From contig NEED01000078.1 in assembly GCA_002110465.1 (NCBI GenBank), positions 1 through 64,000 of the forward strand: a stretch of DNA of 64,000 bases, in the 5' to 3' direction. Of this stretch, positions 16,082 to 25,686 are shown in pieces. How positions within the stretch are numbered: the first letter of the stretch is position 1; each line of letters starts with the position of its first letter. This DNA comes from an unicellular cyanobacterium SU2. Its GTDB lineage: Bacteria; Cyanobacteriota; Cyanobacteriia; Cyanobacteriales; Microcystaceae. The position numbers were made by a program, and so were the translations under genes. Under the pieces are notes generated by a model, which saw only the letters and a program-made list of their open reading frames with translations, made no database searches and was not told the origin of the DNA.

Positions 16082-16702
16082 TCAATTTCCTGCTTGAAAA
16101 ATTTGGTTGGCTGTTAAAACTAATTCAGGAAAAATCCTAGAAATGAGACGTTCTTCTCTCTTAAATAAATTAACTTGGTATTCTCCATCCATTAACTGAT
16201 AAATAGAAATTGTCGGTTCTTTGGGAGTTCCAATATATCTAGCTGAACCTTTTGCCAAATAATCAATAATCCAATATTCTTCAATCCCTAATGCTTCATA
16301 ATCATCAAATTTTTTAAGATAATCGTCACGCCAATTAGAACTAACAATTTCAATCACTAATTTAGCAGATGTTCCCAGAGAAATTGATGAGGCTTTTTCC
16401 CAATAGGGATCATTAATTAAATTTTCTCGATCTAAGACAATCAAATCGGGGACATAGCCAGTATGAGGAGGATTAGGCTTAAGTGCAGCAGTATTAGGAA
16501 TAAAATAGGGTAACTGTAGTCGTCTGATTTCTAAAAACAGTGTACCAGAGATAAATCCACCAATTTCTTCATGTTTTCCAATAGGGCGCATTATTTCGAC
16601 TAATTTTCCCTCAATTAATTGATATTGTTGACCATCCTCTGGATAATCACTAATATAATCGTCAAAGGTAAGCAGTTTAGGGATACTTTGGGTGGTAGTC
16701 AT
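16082..16702 (-). CDS. Uma2 family putative endonuclease (DUF820)
   Basis: A 206-aa Uma2 protein beginning with the family-typical KLLTFDDYISDYPEDGQQYQLIEGKLVEI (seen as FDDYISDYP and YQLIEGKLVEI). GYVPDLIVLD, KLVIEIVSSNWRDDYLKK and ALGIEEYWIIDYLAKG supply the D, E and K pattern. It is one of four apparently intact Uma2 genes in the window and the only one lying between a pair of 30-bp direct repeats, with a small inverted-repeat element beside it. Its mobility as a cassette is an inference. Confidence 0.87.
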   Translation of the reverse strand: MTTTQSIPKLLTFDDYISDYPEDGQQYQLIEGKLVEIMRPIGKHEEIGGFISGTLFLEIRRLQLPYFIPNTAALKPNPPHTGYVPDLIVLDRENLINDPYWEKASSISLGTSAKLVIEIVSSNWRDDYLKKFDDYEALGIEEYWIIDYLAKGSARYIGTPKEPTISIYQLMDGEYQVNLFKREERLISRIFPELVLTANQIFQAGN

Positions 16703-16835
16703 TGAAGATCACTTATCACTAGCAATATAGCAGTACAAAAAAAGGTTAGGACATTAGCAAAAGCTGAAATACTATAATAATCTACTTTTGCCTTTTGCCT
16801 TTTGACTTCTGCCTTTCGCGTAGCAGTATACTTCG

Positions 16836-16865
16836 TATTTTAGTCTTGAAGTTATACTTTCCCAT
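16836..16865 (+). repeat. 30-bp direct repeat, copy 2
   Basis: Exact match to 15697-15726. It is preceded by the heptad-type string TTTTGCCTTTTGCCTTTTG at about 16787-16805. Confidence 0.85.
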
Positions 16866-16872
16866 CACAAAA

Positions 16873-16894
16873 CCCTCGTTATCAAGAACGAGGG
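16873..16894 (-). terminator. Terminator of the GH57 gene
   Basis: CCCTCGTT/AACGAGGG with a 6-nt loop. Read on the minus strand it is followed by TTTT and lies 22 bp after the stop codon of the GH57 gene. Confidence 0.75.
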
Positions 16895-16915
16895 AAAATC
16901 AACAAGCTTCTAAAC

Positions 16916-18505
16916 CTATAAAGGTCGGTAGACTCGATAATTAATATTAGGGAAAATATTATCAATTTTTTCTACTTTTTCTAACCAACCGGAATCAACT
17001 TTTTGTGCTTTAACATCATCATAAAGTTTATTAAACCGAAGTAAATGCGATCGCGTCCGACGAACCGCATAGGGAACCATAGTTCCTGTCCGCATAATAA
17101 ACGCCCAGTCAGAAGATTGAGCTAATAATAACTCTCGCGCTGCTTGATTTAACGCCTTCGATTGCAACTCATCAGCCGGTTCTAAGTCACTAATTTCAAT
17201 CATGCGTTCGGCCGCTTTGTGAAGATGGGGATAAATCCAAGCATTGGTATGATTTAACCAATATTCATGGAACCCCTTGTAACCCCAACTCGACTGAGAC
17301 GGACGGCACACTTGTTGAGTAGGATTACTTTGTAAATAGTCCGCTAAGTGAGTCATATCGAAGGTATTTTGATCGTACCAAGCCTTGCGGAAGAGATAAT
17401 CAATAAACCAAGGACCTTCATACCACCAGTGACCAAACAACTCTGCATCATAAGGAGATACCACAATAGGTGCGCGTTGCATGATTCCTGCCAAATTTCC
17501 CACCTGTTGCTCTCGATTGTACATAAAATTTCCTGCGTGCTCGGCGGCCTTTTCTCGCGCCCAATAGGGGTCATAAAGAGCCTTATCTGAGAGTCCCGCC
17601 TGACGACTGGTAATCTTATGGTATTTAATCCCGATATTTTTCCGTTGACCGTTGGGCATGATATAGGGTTTTATATACTCGTAGTCAGCTTCCCAACCCA
17701 AATCCTTATAAAATTCCCGATATTCGGGATCTCCTGGATAACCCACCTTAGAAGACCAAACTTGTTGAGATGATTCGTGATCTCGGCCAAAAGCAGCCAC
17801 CCCAGTTTCAGTAAAGATAGGAGCATAGGTTCCGTAGCGAGGGCGAGGACGGGCATACAAGACACCATGGCCATCTACCAGGAAGTAACGTAAACCAGCA
17901 TCAGCCAACATCCGTTCTACGCCTTCATAATAAGCACATTCAGGCAACCAAATTCCTTTGGGGGGGCGGCCAAAGTTTTCCTCGTAATGTTCACAAGCAA
18001 CCTTAATTTGCGCCCAGACTGCTTCCGGGTACATTTTCATCAGAGGAAAATAACCATGGGTCGCACCACAGGTAATAATCTCAAGGTTATTGCTATCGAG
18101 GAATTGTTTAAAAGCGAGGACTAAATCACCATCATAGCGTTCCCAGGTTTCTCTAATGTGAGCGAATTCCTTATGATAATATTCTGCTAAATAACGAATA
18201 TGTCCGTTATGTTCGTTATATTTAATTTCCTTTTCAATCAGTTCTTGGAGTTTCGCTAAATGTTCATCGTAGCGTTCTTGAAGAAGAGGATCTCGTAGCA
18301 TAGACACTAAAGGGGGTGTCATGCTCATAGTCATTTTAAAATCAACACCGTCCCGTTTTAGTCCTTCAAAAACATGAAGGAGAGGAACATAAGTTTCAGT
18401 AATGGCTTCATAGAGCCATTCTTCCTCTAATACATAGTCACTTTCTGGATGACGAACAAACGGTAAATGGGCGTGGAGGACGAGGGCAACATAGCCAAGA
18501 GCCAT
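16916..18505 (-). CDS. GH57 family 1,4-alpha-glucan branching enzyme
   Basis: A 529-aa cytosolic enzyme that makes alpha-1,6 branches in glycogen. The N-terminus LVLHAHLPFVRHPE is GH57 region 1. The nucleophile Glu lies in GIWLPECAYY (about residue 187) and the acid Asp in SPYDAELFGHWWYEGP (about 350). A C-terminal helical DUF1957-type domain with SSDWAFIMRTGTMVPYA completes the standard length. The gene has its own terminator and is divergent from sasA, so the two may share the 335-bp promoter region. Confidence 0.93.
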   Translation of the reverse strand: MALGYVALVLHAHLPFVRHPESDYVLEEEWLYEAITETYVPLLHVFEGLKRDGVDFKMTMSMTPPLVSMLRDPLLQERYDEHLAKLQELIEKEIKYNEHNGHIRYLAEYYHKEFAHIRETWERYDGDLVLAFKQFLDSNNLEIITCGATHGYFPLMKMYPEAVWAQIKVACEHYEENFGRPPKGIWLPECAYYEGVERMLADAGLRYFLVDGHGVLYARPRPRYGTYAPIFTETGVAAFGRDHESSQQVWSSKVGYPGDPEYREFYKDLGWEADYEYIKPYIMPNGQRKNIGIKYHKITSRQAGLSDKALYDPYWAREKAAEHAGNFMYNREQQVGNLAGIMQRAPIVVSPYDAELFGHWWYEGPWFIDYLFRKAWYDQNTFDMTHLADYLQSNPTQQVCRPSQSSWGYKGFHEYWLNHTNAWIYPHLHKAAERMIEISDLEPADELQSKALNQAARELLLAQSSDWAFIMRTGTMVPYAVRRTRSHLLRFNKLYDDVKAQKVDSGWLEKVEKIDNIFPNINYRVYRPL

Positions 18506-18840
18506 AATAATTTCCGAAGATTTATGATTTAAGTTTTTACAGTTGAACTTTAAGATTAAGTCTTATAGATTTTATACTATCTTTAGATTCTAAAATAGTA
18601 GGGGCACCAAAAAAACGATTGATTTATGTAAGCCCTTCTCTATTGAGTCTGTTTGATGGGTGTCAGTTTAACAGATTTAACTCCTTGGCTTCATTGTCTA
18701 ATTATGCCAATGGATATTAAAATCAATCCAATTCTCTATGTCCGAGTTCTGTTACCGATCAACTCCTTCCCCTTGTAAGCCTATAGTCTTGACTTCCAGT
18801 GATAGAACCTACCAACCTCGAAACAACATCTGGCTCTGAT
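18506..18840. other. Divergent promoter region, GH57 / sasA
   Basis: 335 bp between divergently read genes. Nothing beyond A+T-rich promoter-type sequence and one dispersed GTAGGGGCACC fragment near 18599 stands out. Confidence 0.4.
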
Positions 18841-19977
18841 ATGTCGTCGTCCATGTCGATCCAGCTTTTGTTGTTTGTCGATGAGCGTCCGAGTTCCCAT
18901 GAACACATTCAAGAAATCCAACAGTATTTTAAACAGGTGAAGGCAGATTCACCCTATCAACTACAAGTTATTGAAATTCAGGAACAGCCCCACCTAGTGG
19001 AGCATTTTCGTCTTGTGGCAACTCCTGCCTTAGTCAAAGTGTCCCCAGAACCCAGGCAAACCTTAGCCGGCAGTAATATTGTTAACCAACTCAAGAAATG
19101 GTGGCCAAGATGGCAATTATCTCTTCAACAAACCAGTCCTAAACCTGGTAATAATGGACAGACACAGACAGCCCCATCTTCTCATCCGATCAACTCCCTA
19201 GGACATTCGGCGGAACTGATGCGGTTATCCGATGAAATTTTTCGTCTCAACAGAGAAAAAGAAGAACTGGTACAACAGTTAAAATTTAAAGATCAGGTGT
19301 TGGCTATGCTGGCCCACGATCTGCGAAGTCCACTAACAGCAGCTTCGATCGCGGTTGAAACCCTAGAACTCGCTCAAAATCACCAAAATCCTCAACGCCG
19401 TGCGACCTTAAAAGAGCAGCTTTACCAACAAGCTAGACGACAATTTCGGATCATGAACCGCTTAATTACCGATATTCTTCAAGCGTCCCAGACCATGAAC
19501 GCTGAGTTAGTGGTTCACTATCATGATATTCTTTTACAGGTGTTATGTGAAGAAATTATTGAGCAATATACTGACTTATTTGCAGAAAAATCCTTAACCT
19601 TAGTAAAAGACATTCCCCAAGATATTCCTCCAGTTTATGCCGATGAAGAATTAATTCGCCAAGTGATTGTTAACTTATTAGATAACGCAATCAAATATAC
19701 TCCCGAGGGAGGGAAAGTCACGGTCTCGGTTCTTCATCGCACCACCCAGAAAGTCCAAATTAGTGTTTGTGATACCGGGCCTGGTATTCCTGAAGAAAAA
19801 CGTGAGAGAATCTTTGAGGGTCACTTCCGCCTCAAACGTGATCAAGCAAAAGATGGTTATGGATTGGGCTTGTCTTTATGTCGCAAAATTATTCGTGCCC
19901 ACTATGGACAAATTTGGGTCGATAGTGTTCTGAACCAAGGTAGTTGTTTTCAGTTTACGTTACCCGTCTGTCGTTGA
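18841..19977 (+). CDS. sasA: Circadian-clock output histidine kinase SasA
   Basis: A 378-aa kinase that senses KaiC and phosphorylates RpaA. Residues 1-100 are the KaiB-like thioredoxin-fold sensor (QLLLFVDERPSSHEHIQEIQ, then LVATPALVKVSPEPRQTLAG). The HisKA box LAMLAHDLRSPLTAA holds the phospho-accepting His near residue 158. HATPase boxes are NLLDNAIKYTPEGG, DTGPGIPEEKRERIFEG and GYGLGLSLCRKI. I chose ATG 18841; a GTG at 18799 would add 14 residues not expected in the family. Its stop overlaps the start of the next gene (TGATG). Confidence 0.95.
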   Translation: MSSSMSIQLLLFVDERPSSHEHIQEIQQYFKQVKADSPYQLQVIEIQEQPHLVEHFRLVATPALVKVSPEPRQTLAGSNIVNQLKKWWPRWQLSLQQTSPKPGNNGQTQTAPSSHPINSLGHSAELMRLSDEIFRLNREKEELVQQLKFKDQVLAMLAHDLRSPLTAASIAVETLELAQNHQNPQRRATLKEQLYQQARRQFRIMNRLITDILQASQTMNAELVVHYHDILLQVLCEEIIEQYTDLFAEKSLTLVKDIPQDIPPVYADEELIRQVIVNLLDNAIKYTPEGGKVTVSVLHRTTQKVQISVCDTGPGIPEEKRERIFEGHFRLKRDQAKDGYGLGLSLCRKIIRAHYGQIWVDSVLNQGSCFQFTLPVCR

Positions 19978-20771
19978 TGAGTGCCCTAAACATTAGGGTG
20001 ATTGAGCTAAAGTTTGGGCTTTTGTCCCCTGAAACCCCAAAATATATCCGTCGTATCTTAAATCTCGAAATGCACAAGGTTATTGTTATTGTTAATGCTG
20101 AGGTGAACACACAAGGAGCTATTTCTCTAGGTTCCCCTGCTACAAAAACTATGGTAACAGCCCTGCAAAGGGCAATATCAGAAGATTTTGAGCCGACCGA
20201 AGTTGAAGTTATCTCAGCAGCTTCCCTATGGTCTAATACTTTTACCCTTTCAGAGTCTAACCCTAATCTCATTTATTGTCCCTTAACCATCGAAATGCCT
20301 CCTCAATGGTCATTTACTGGTCAAAAAGTTTTCCAAGCTTGTAAAGATATTCAAGGAAGACGACAATGGGTTGAACAAACCTTAGGCTACAAAACCAGTA
20401 TTAGAGATTCTTGGTTGGGGGATTTGTGGTTACCGGTGATCGTGACGGGGAAAGAAACTTTATTTAGTCCAGTTATTGGTGAAGGGGCTATTCCAAATTC
20501 CTATGAGCAACCGGTTGAGTTGAGTCGTAAAGTAGAAAAATCTCTTCACCGTTTGGCTCAGAAGTTGCTAAGCTCCCTTAAAGCTCCTCCTTCAGTGTAT
20601 TTAGTTCAGTTTCGGTTATTAGCCAATGAGATTGTTTTTGATCGGCTGTGGCCTTTTCCGGCGGCTCCAGCGATCGCTTCTTTAAGATATCAGCAACCCG
20701 ATTTATTCACTTGTTATTGGTATTGCCTAACCCAACAACCAATATTAGAGGTGACCACGCTTTCTTCTTAG
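19977..20771 (+). CDS. Conserved cyanobacterial protein of unknown function, coupled to sasA
   Basis: A 264-aa soluble protein that I do not recognise. The start chosen is the ATG sharing one base with the sasA stop codon (TGATG), which implies translational coupling; a later ATG (MHKVIVIVNAE, at 20070) is possible. Visible landmarks are WSFTGQKVFQACKDIQGRRQWVEQ, SWLGDLWLPVIV and FDRLWPFPAAPAIASL near the end. No signal peptide, membrane segment or catalytic motif is evident. Confidence 0.6.
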   Translation: MSALNIRVIELKFGLLSPETPKYIRRILNLEMHKVIVIVNAEVNTQGAISLGSPATKTMVTALQRAISEDFEPTEVEVISAASLWSNTFTLSESNPNLIYCPLTIEMPPQWSFTGQKVFQACKDIQGRRQWVEQTLGYKTSIRDSWLGDLWLPVIVTGKETLFSPVIGEGAIPNSYEQPVELSRKVEKSLHRLAQKLLSSLKAPPSVYLVQFRLLANEIVFDRLWPFPAAPAIASLRYQQPDLFTCYWYCLTQQPILEVTTLSS

Positions 20772-20968
20772 ATACAGACGACAAGGGAAACGAACAAGTT
20801 CCTCAGATTTGAGGGATGTTTTTCCGCTTTTCTCTTTTCAGCCACTCAGTTCAAAGCTTTGTTGATTAAAACGAAGATCTATCCCAATAACTTTGAATAA
20901 AGTTTACTCTTTAGCTATATTAAAGTCGAAAACAACCTTAGAAAATCTTCAATAGGTTAAATAAATTT

Positions 20969-22570
20969 ATGACTCTACTTGTACCCTGGGTTCTAGCTCA
21001 GCTTGATGAATCTCCCGTTTCAGCGATCGAACAAATTAGTGCTGTTTTGGGACAAGATCTTTTTACCTTAATCAAAGCCATTGCCACTTTGCTTGTAGGT
21101 TGGATTGTGGCGTCGGTTTTTAGGAGTGTCGTCTACAAACTTCTCAAACAAACTGACGTTGACAACAAAATTGCTAACTGGATGGGCGGCCAAGAAGACG
21201 AATCAATCCCCATTGAAAAATGGATTGGTGAATTTTTCTATTGGCTGGTTCTCTTGTTTGCGGTAGTTGCCTTTTTAAACACTCTTAATCTGCAAGAGGT
21301 GTCTCAACCGCTTAATGCCTTAATCGCAGAAATCACAGCCTTTCTACCGCAAATTTTAGGGGCTGGAATTTTACTGGGTGTTGCTTGGGTGTTGGCAACC
21401 CTCACCAAAATGATTGTTACCCGTGTTCTATCAGGGTTAAGGATTGATGAACGCTTGAATTCATCTGCACAGACATCAGAGCAAAGCAATCAACTTTCTT
21501 TACAAGACACGATTGGGAATGCTCTTTATTGGTTTATCTTTCTCCTATTCTTACCATCAATTCTCAGCACTCTTAAGCTCGAAGGAACCTTAGTGCCAGT
21601 GCAGGAACTCCTCAACGATATTTTAGGGATTCTACCTAATATCTTAGCGGCGGTACTGATTGGAGCAGTTGGTTGGATCATTTCTCAGGTAGTGCAGCGA
21701 GTTGTGACTAATCTTCTATCAGCGACAGGGGTCAATCAAATCGGGGCTAAATTCGGCCTGTCTACAGACCAAGATGGACAATCCTTATCACAAATTTTGG
21801 GAACCATTGTCTATATCCTAATTTTAATTCCAGTTGCTATTACCGCTCTCGACGCGCTGCAAATTGCCGCGATTTCCCAACCAGCAACGGCAATGCTCAA
21901 TCAAGTGTTGAACCTCTTGCCTAAATTGTTTGCGGCGACGGTCGTGTTAGCAATTGCCTATGGGTGTGGACAATATCTTTCGGAAATGGTAAGCAATATT
22001 CTTACCAGTGTTGGGTTTAATAATATTTTGCAATGGTTAGGCTTGTCTGGGTTGGGAGTAAGCTCTTCTTCCCCGGAAGAAACAGCCACAGACTCTGAAT
22101 CAACAGAGCTTCTACCGAAATCCCCCAGTCAAACTCCCTCGGAATTCGTCGGAATCATTGTCTTAGTAGCAGTAATGTTGGTGGCTGCTTTAACCGCCGT
22201 TGATATCTTGCAAATAGAGGCACTTAAAACCGTTGTTGGTACTTTATTACTAATTTCGGCTCAAGTATTGGTAGGGATTGTTATTTTGTCATTGGGGCTA
22301 TACTTGTCCAATCTAGCGTTCAATTTGATTACCAGTTCAGGAACTCGTCAAGCTAAGTTTCTTGGTAATACGGCTCGAATTTCTATTATTATCCTGGTGG
22401 CTGCTATGGCACTACAACAGATGGGATTAGCGACTAATATCGTTAATTTAGCCTTTGGTTTATTAGTAGGAGGAATTGCAGCCGCGATCGCTCTCGCTTT
22501 CGGCTTAGGCGGACGAGAAGTAGCCGCTGAACAGTTACGAGAATGGTTGAATAATTTAAAACAAGATTAA
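20969..22570 (+). CDS. Mechanosensitive-channel-like membrane protein (TM-helix repeats)
   Basis: A 533-aa membrane protein made of repeated units of about 80-100 residues. Each unit contains a membrane helix and the phrase NILPKLFAA- or LPNILAAVLIGAVGW-like, followed by a basic stretch; this is the TM_helix repeat family near small-conductance mechanosensitive channels. The C-terminus FGLLVGGIAAAIALAFGLGGREVA resembles the MscS pore helix. A short Ser/Glu-rich linker sits at about residues 370-390. It has its own terminator. A role in osmotic response is family knowledge only. Confidence 0.82.
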   Translation: MTLLVPWVLAQLDESPVSAIEQISAVLGQDLFTLIKAIATLLVGWIVASVFRSVVYKLLKQTDVDNKIANWMGGQEDESIPIEKWIGEFFYWLVLLFAVVAFLNTLNLQEVSQPLNALIAEITAFLPQILGAGILLGVAWVLATLTKMIVTRVLSGLRIDERLNSSAQTSEQSNQLSLQDTIGNALYWFIFLLFLPSILSTLKLEGTLVPVQELLNDILGILPNILAAVLIGAVGWIISQVVQRVVTNLLSATGVNQIGAKFGLSTDQDGQSLSQILGTIVYILILIPVAITALDALQIAAISQPATAMLNQVLNLLPKLFAATVVLAIAYGCGQYLSEMVSNILTSVGFNNILQWLGLSGLGVSSSSPEETATDSESTELLPKSPSQTPSEFVGIIVLVAVMLVAALTAVDILQIEALKTVVGTLLLISAQVLVGIVILSLGLYLSNLAFNLITSSGTRQAKFLGNTARISIIILVAAMALQQMGLATNIVNLAFGLLVGGIAAAIALAFGLGGREVAAEQLREWLNNLKQD

Positions 22571-22580
22571 TACTTTATAA

Positions 22581-22606
22581 GGGGTTAGTTATTTCTAGCC
22601 CCTTTT
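22581..22606 (+). terminator. Terminator of the channel-like gene
   Basis: GGGGTTAG-TTATTT-CTAGCCCC followed by TTTT, 10 bp after the stop codon. Confidence 0.85.
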
Positions 22607-22697
22607 AGTAGGAAAACGCTTTAATCTTAAGTGATTCTGGTACACTAATTCTAGTCAAGGATTTATCTCCTATATCGCTTAAGAAGGAATTTTATCC

Positions 22698-23582
22698 ATG
22701 GGATTAGTGATTAGTACCGTTAACATGAAAGGGGGAGTGGGCAAAACAACCCTGACAGTAAATTTAGCTACTTGTTTGGCTAAATATCATGGAAAACGGG
22801 TACTGGTGTTAGACTTAGATTCTCAAATTAGTGCAACCCTTAGTTTAATGTCGCCCCATGAATTTGCTCATACCCGAAAGAAACGCCGCACCCTGAGCTA
22901 TTTACTTGATAATATTATTCAACCAAATCCCTATAGTAAATTAGATATTCATGATATTATTCAACCCTATATTTGCAATATTGAAGGGTTGGATTTGTTA
23001 CCAGGAGATTTAGAACTTTATGATGAATATATTGTTTCAGAAACGTTACATAAACAAGCGGCAATTATTGATAATCCAGATTTTGAAACGGTATGGAATC
23101 ACTTTGAAAGGGTTTTAATTCAGAAAATTCTGACATCAGTGATAGAATACTACGATTTTATTATCATGGACTGCGCCCCAGGTTATAATCTTTTAACCCG
23201 TAGTGGTCTCGCTGCGAGTAATTATTATCTACTTCCTGCTCGTCCCGAACCTTTATCCGTGGTGGGAATGCAACTTTTAGAACGACGCATTGCTAAACTG
23301 AAACAAAGCCATCAAGGAACTCAAGCATTAAACCTTAATTTGTTAGGAGTCGTCTTTATTTCATCAGGAGGAGGGTTACTGAGTCGCTATTATAATCGCG
23401 TTATGAGGCGAGTTCAACAAGATTTTACCCCTCATCAATTATTTAATACCTCCATTCCTATGGATGTTAATGTTGCTAAAGCGGTTGATAGTTTTAGTCC
23501 AGTAGTAACAGCAATGCCTAATTCTAGTGGTTCTAAAGCGTTTATTAAACTAACGGAAGAGTTTTTAAGTAAGTTACCTTAA
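22698..23582 (+). CDS. ParA/MinD-type ATPase (orphan)
   Basis: A 294-aa deviant-Walker ATPase: KGGVGKTTLTVNLAT at the N-terminus, VLDLDSQISATLSL (A' motif) and FIIMDCAPGYNLLTRSGL (Walker B). It resembles chromosomal ParA homologues of cyanobacteria that position cargo on the nucleoid. No parB, parS or McdB-like partner is adjacent. Downstream lies intron/IS debris, so a former neighbour may have been lost. Confidence 0.85.
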   Translation: MGLVISTVNMKGGVGKTTLTVNLATCLAKYHGKRVLVLDLDSQISATLSLMSPHEFAHTRKKRRTLSYLLDNIIQPNPYSKLDIHDIIQPYICNIEGLDLLPGDLELYDEYIVSETLHKQAAIIDNPDFETVWNHFERVLIQKILTSVIEYYDFIIMDCAPGYNLLTRSGLAASNYYLLPARPEPLSVVGMQLLERRIAKLKQSHQGTQALNLNLLGVVFISSGGGLLSRYYNRVMRRVQQDFTPHQLFNTSIPMDVNVAKAVDSFSPVVTAMPNSSGSKAFIKLTEEFLSKLP

Positions 23583-23625
23583 CTATAGCATTACGCATGA
23601 ATGTGTGCGATTCGTTGAGATGGAA

Positions 23626-24048
23626 AGTCTAGGGAATCATCCCAAAACGTACATCTATTTCAAGCTGCCAAACTCCGACAAAAAGCTAAAGCGCGTAAGC
23701 TCCAGAAACTTCTGCTCAAATCATATTATGCAAAGCTCTTAGCCGTAAGAAGAGTAACCCAAGATAACCAGGGCAAGAAAACTGCGGGCGTGGATGGCAT
23801 CAAAGTCATTTATGATTACCAAAGAATTCTATTAACTCAACAACTGGAAATCAAAGGTTATAAATCTAAGGCACTTAGAAGGATATGGATTCCAAAACCT
23901 GGGCGGGATGAAAAACGCCCCCTAGGGATTCCCACCATCAAAGACAGAGCAATGCAAGCCTTGGTTAAATCAGCCTTAGAACCATACTGGGAACTCCTCT
24001 TTGAAGGAACATCATATGGATTTAGACCACGTAGAAGCGCACATGACC
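23626..24048 (+). pseudogene. Truncated group II intron reverse transcriptase
   Basis: An open frame without a good start encodes the N-terminal third of a group II intron-encoded protein: LLAVRRVTQDNQGKKTAGVD, IWIPKPGRDEKRPLG, IPTIKDRAMQALVKSALEPY and FEGTSYGFRPRRSAHD. The frame then switches into an unrelated sequence (QKSGFQ...), with the catalytic YADD region, maturase and endonuclease missing. It is a dead remnant directly behind parA. Confidence 0.85.
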
Positions 24049-24285
24049 AAAAATCTGGGTTTCAAGCCCCGTCCTTTAGCGATAGCGGAGGACGGCTTTA
24101 TATTTATTGATGTCATTTTAAGCAAGGTATAGGAACGCTTAAATTAGTAGGTTCTAGAGACATTAACTATTTTCAACCTGAACAAATAAAGAGAGTTAGG
24201 ATACTAAACGGAAACTCGTTGAATGAAGAATCCCCTCGCCGTGATAGCAGGGGCGAACGTCAATCAGTCTGAATTGCTCTAGTTA
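24049..24285 (+). mobile_element. IS200/IS605-type end fragments
   Basis: Two sequences resemble the right ends/omega-RNA ends of TnpB elements. One has CTGGGTTTCAAGCCCCGTCC with a CCGTCCT/AGGACGG hairpin (24069-24095). The other has GTTGAATGAAGAATCCCCTC with a CCCCT/AGGGG hairpin (24232-24253) and CGTCAATC. No tnpA or tnpB remains. The first joins the broken group II intron ORF. From 24286 to 24572 I see no gene. Confidence 0.6.
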
Positions 24286-24572
24286 CAAGGGTACAAACTA
24301 TCAACTGATGTCGGGGATATTAGGTCTATATCCTTACGGAGTAAACAAGAAGCCTACGGTTAAACCTTAATTTGAGACTCATACTTGTTTAAGTCTCAGT
24401 AGTTAAACCTCGTCTATCTTAAAACCTGGAGTTTTGGAGCAAGATCAGATATTATGCTCTCAAAGTCAAACAAAGCAGCAAATCAGATCAAAGCCCGTGA
24501 AGATGTCAAAGTTTCGTCAATGGTTGGGTAATATGTAAAGTAGTTTTCTCATAGACTAATAATTGAACCAAT

Positions 24573-25655
24573 ATGAACAAATTACCGTCAATTCTCATGG
24601 TGAGTACCTTAGCTCTCAGTTTAGGCGGGTGTGGGCTATTTCAGCAATCAGAAGAGACTTCCGAATCTCCTACTCAACCTCCCGAAGCTCCTCCCCCACA
24701 ACAAACCTTTGAAGAAGAACCAATCCCACCGACTTCCTCGGTTTCACCCCTTCCCCTCTTTAGTTTAACCCCCTCGACTGATCCGACTCAAAGAACAGAA
24801 GAAATACAACCACAATCAGGACGTACCAACCCCTTCGGGATTATTCCCGTCACCCCAACAGTAACCAAAAAAGTGGCCGCCAATGGAGTGGATGATCCTG
24901 AAAGTCTGTGTAAAATTGAAGAACCTCAACCAGCAGCAGACGTTGCTCAAAAGCCTCAAGGTTCTTCAGGGAGTGACGCTGAATCTGATGTTCCTCCACC
25001 AGAGCCAGTATTACCTATTCCTAATGAAGCCAGGGGTGTTTTAGTATCAGGGATAGTGAAGCTCAGAGGAACACCAGTTGCTATCGTTAAAGCACCAGGG
25101 GAAAGCGTGGCGCGTCAAGTAACGGCTGGTTCTACTCTTTCTAATGGCCAGGTAAGGGTTAAAGCCGTTAATATCAATGGTGGTGAGCCTTTTATTGTTC
25201 TAGAACAGTATGGCTTAGATATTTCTCGGTATGTTGGGGAAGAACCCGAAGAACCCATTGAACCGCCTGTAAAAGAAACGGAGAAGGAAGGCGAGGCTAA
25301 AGCTCCTGAACCTGAACTTCCCCCTCCAGGTCCTGACGGCTTTGGTAAGGTTAGAGATTTAGTTTTGTTAACCTTGAATATCGGTCAAGTCATTTTAGGA
25401 GAAGATGAGGCTCAAGCACGTAATGCAGCCAGTGGGATTCTTTGTAATGCAGGCTATTCATCTATTCGAGTTGATGAACTTCTTTTACAAGTAGAAGACA
25501 AGAATACAGGCGTAGTGATCGACAGTTTTACGATTCAGTTAGGAAGCTCCTACACTTTGCAATCGGGTCAGAAAGCTGAATTTGATGGAGGAATTCCCAA
25601 ACTCCGAGGCCGTAAACGGGGTGATGTTAATATCAAATTGGTGAACTGGGGTTAA
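24573..25655 (+). CDS. Putative lipoprotein with Pro/Glu-rich linkers
   Basis: A 360-aa exported protein. The signal ends in the lipobox LSLGGC (Cys20). Residues 25-150 are Pro/Ser/Glu-rich and disordered. A small beta domain (VLVSGIVKLRGTPVAIVKAP through FIVLEQYGLDISRY) follows, reminiscent of pilus-assembly lipoproteins such as PilP, but I cannot confirm this. After a second acidic Pro-rich linker comes a C-terminal domain (FGKVRDLVLLTLNIGQVILG). Unique to cyanobacteria as far as I recall. Confidence 0.65.
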   Translation: MNKLPSILMVSTLALSLGGCGLFQQSEETSESPTQPPEAPPPQQTFEEEPIPPTSSVSPLPLFSLTPSTDPTQRTEEIQPQSGRTNPFGIIPVTPTVTKKVAANGVDDPESLCKIEEPQPAADVAQKPQGSSGSDAESDVPPPEPVLPIPNEARGVLVSGIVKLRGTPVAIVKAPGESVARQVTAGSTLSNGQVRVKAVNINGGEPFIVLEQYGLDISRYVGEEPEEPIEPPVKETEKEGEAKAPEPELPPPGPDGFGKVRDLVLLTLNIGQVILGEDEAQARNAASGILCNAGYSSIRVDELLLQVEDKNTGVVIDSFTIQLGSSYTLQSGQKAEFDGGIPKLRGRKRGDVNIKLVNWG

Positions 25656-25686
25656 TTCTAGGGTAAAGCAACAGTAAGATTAAGAC

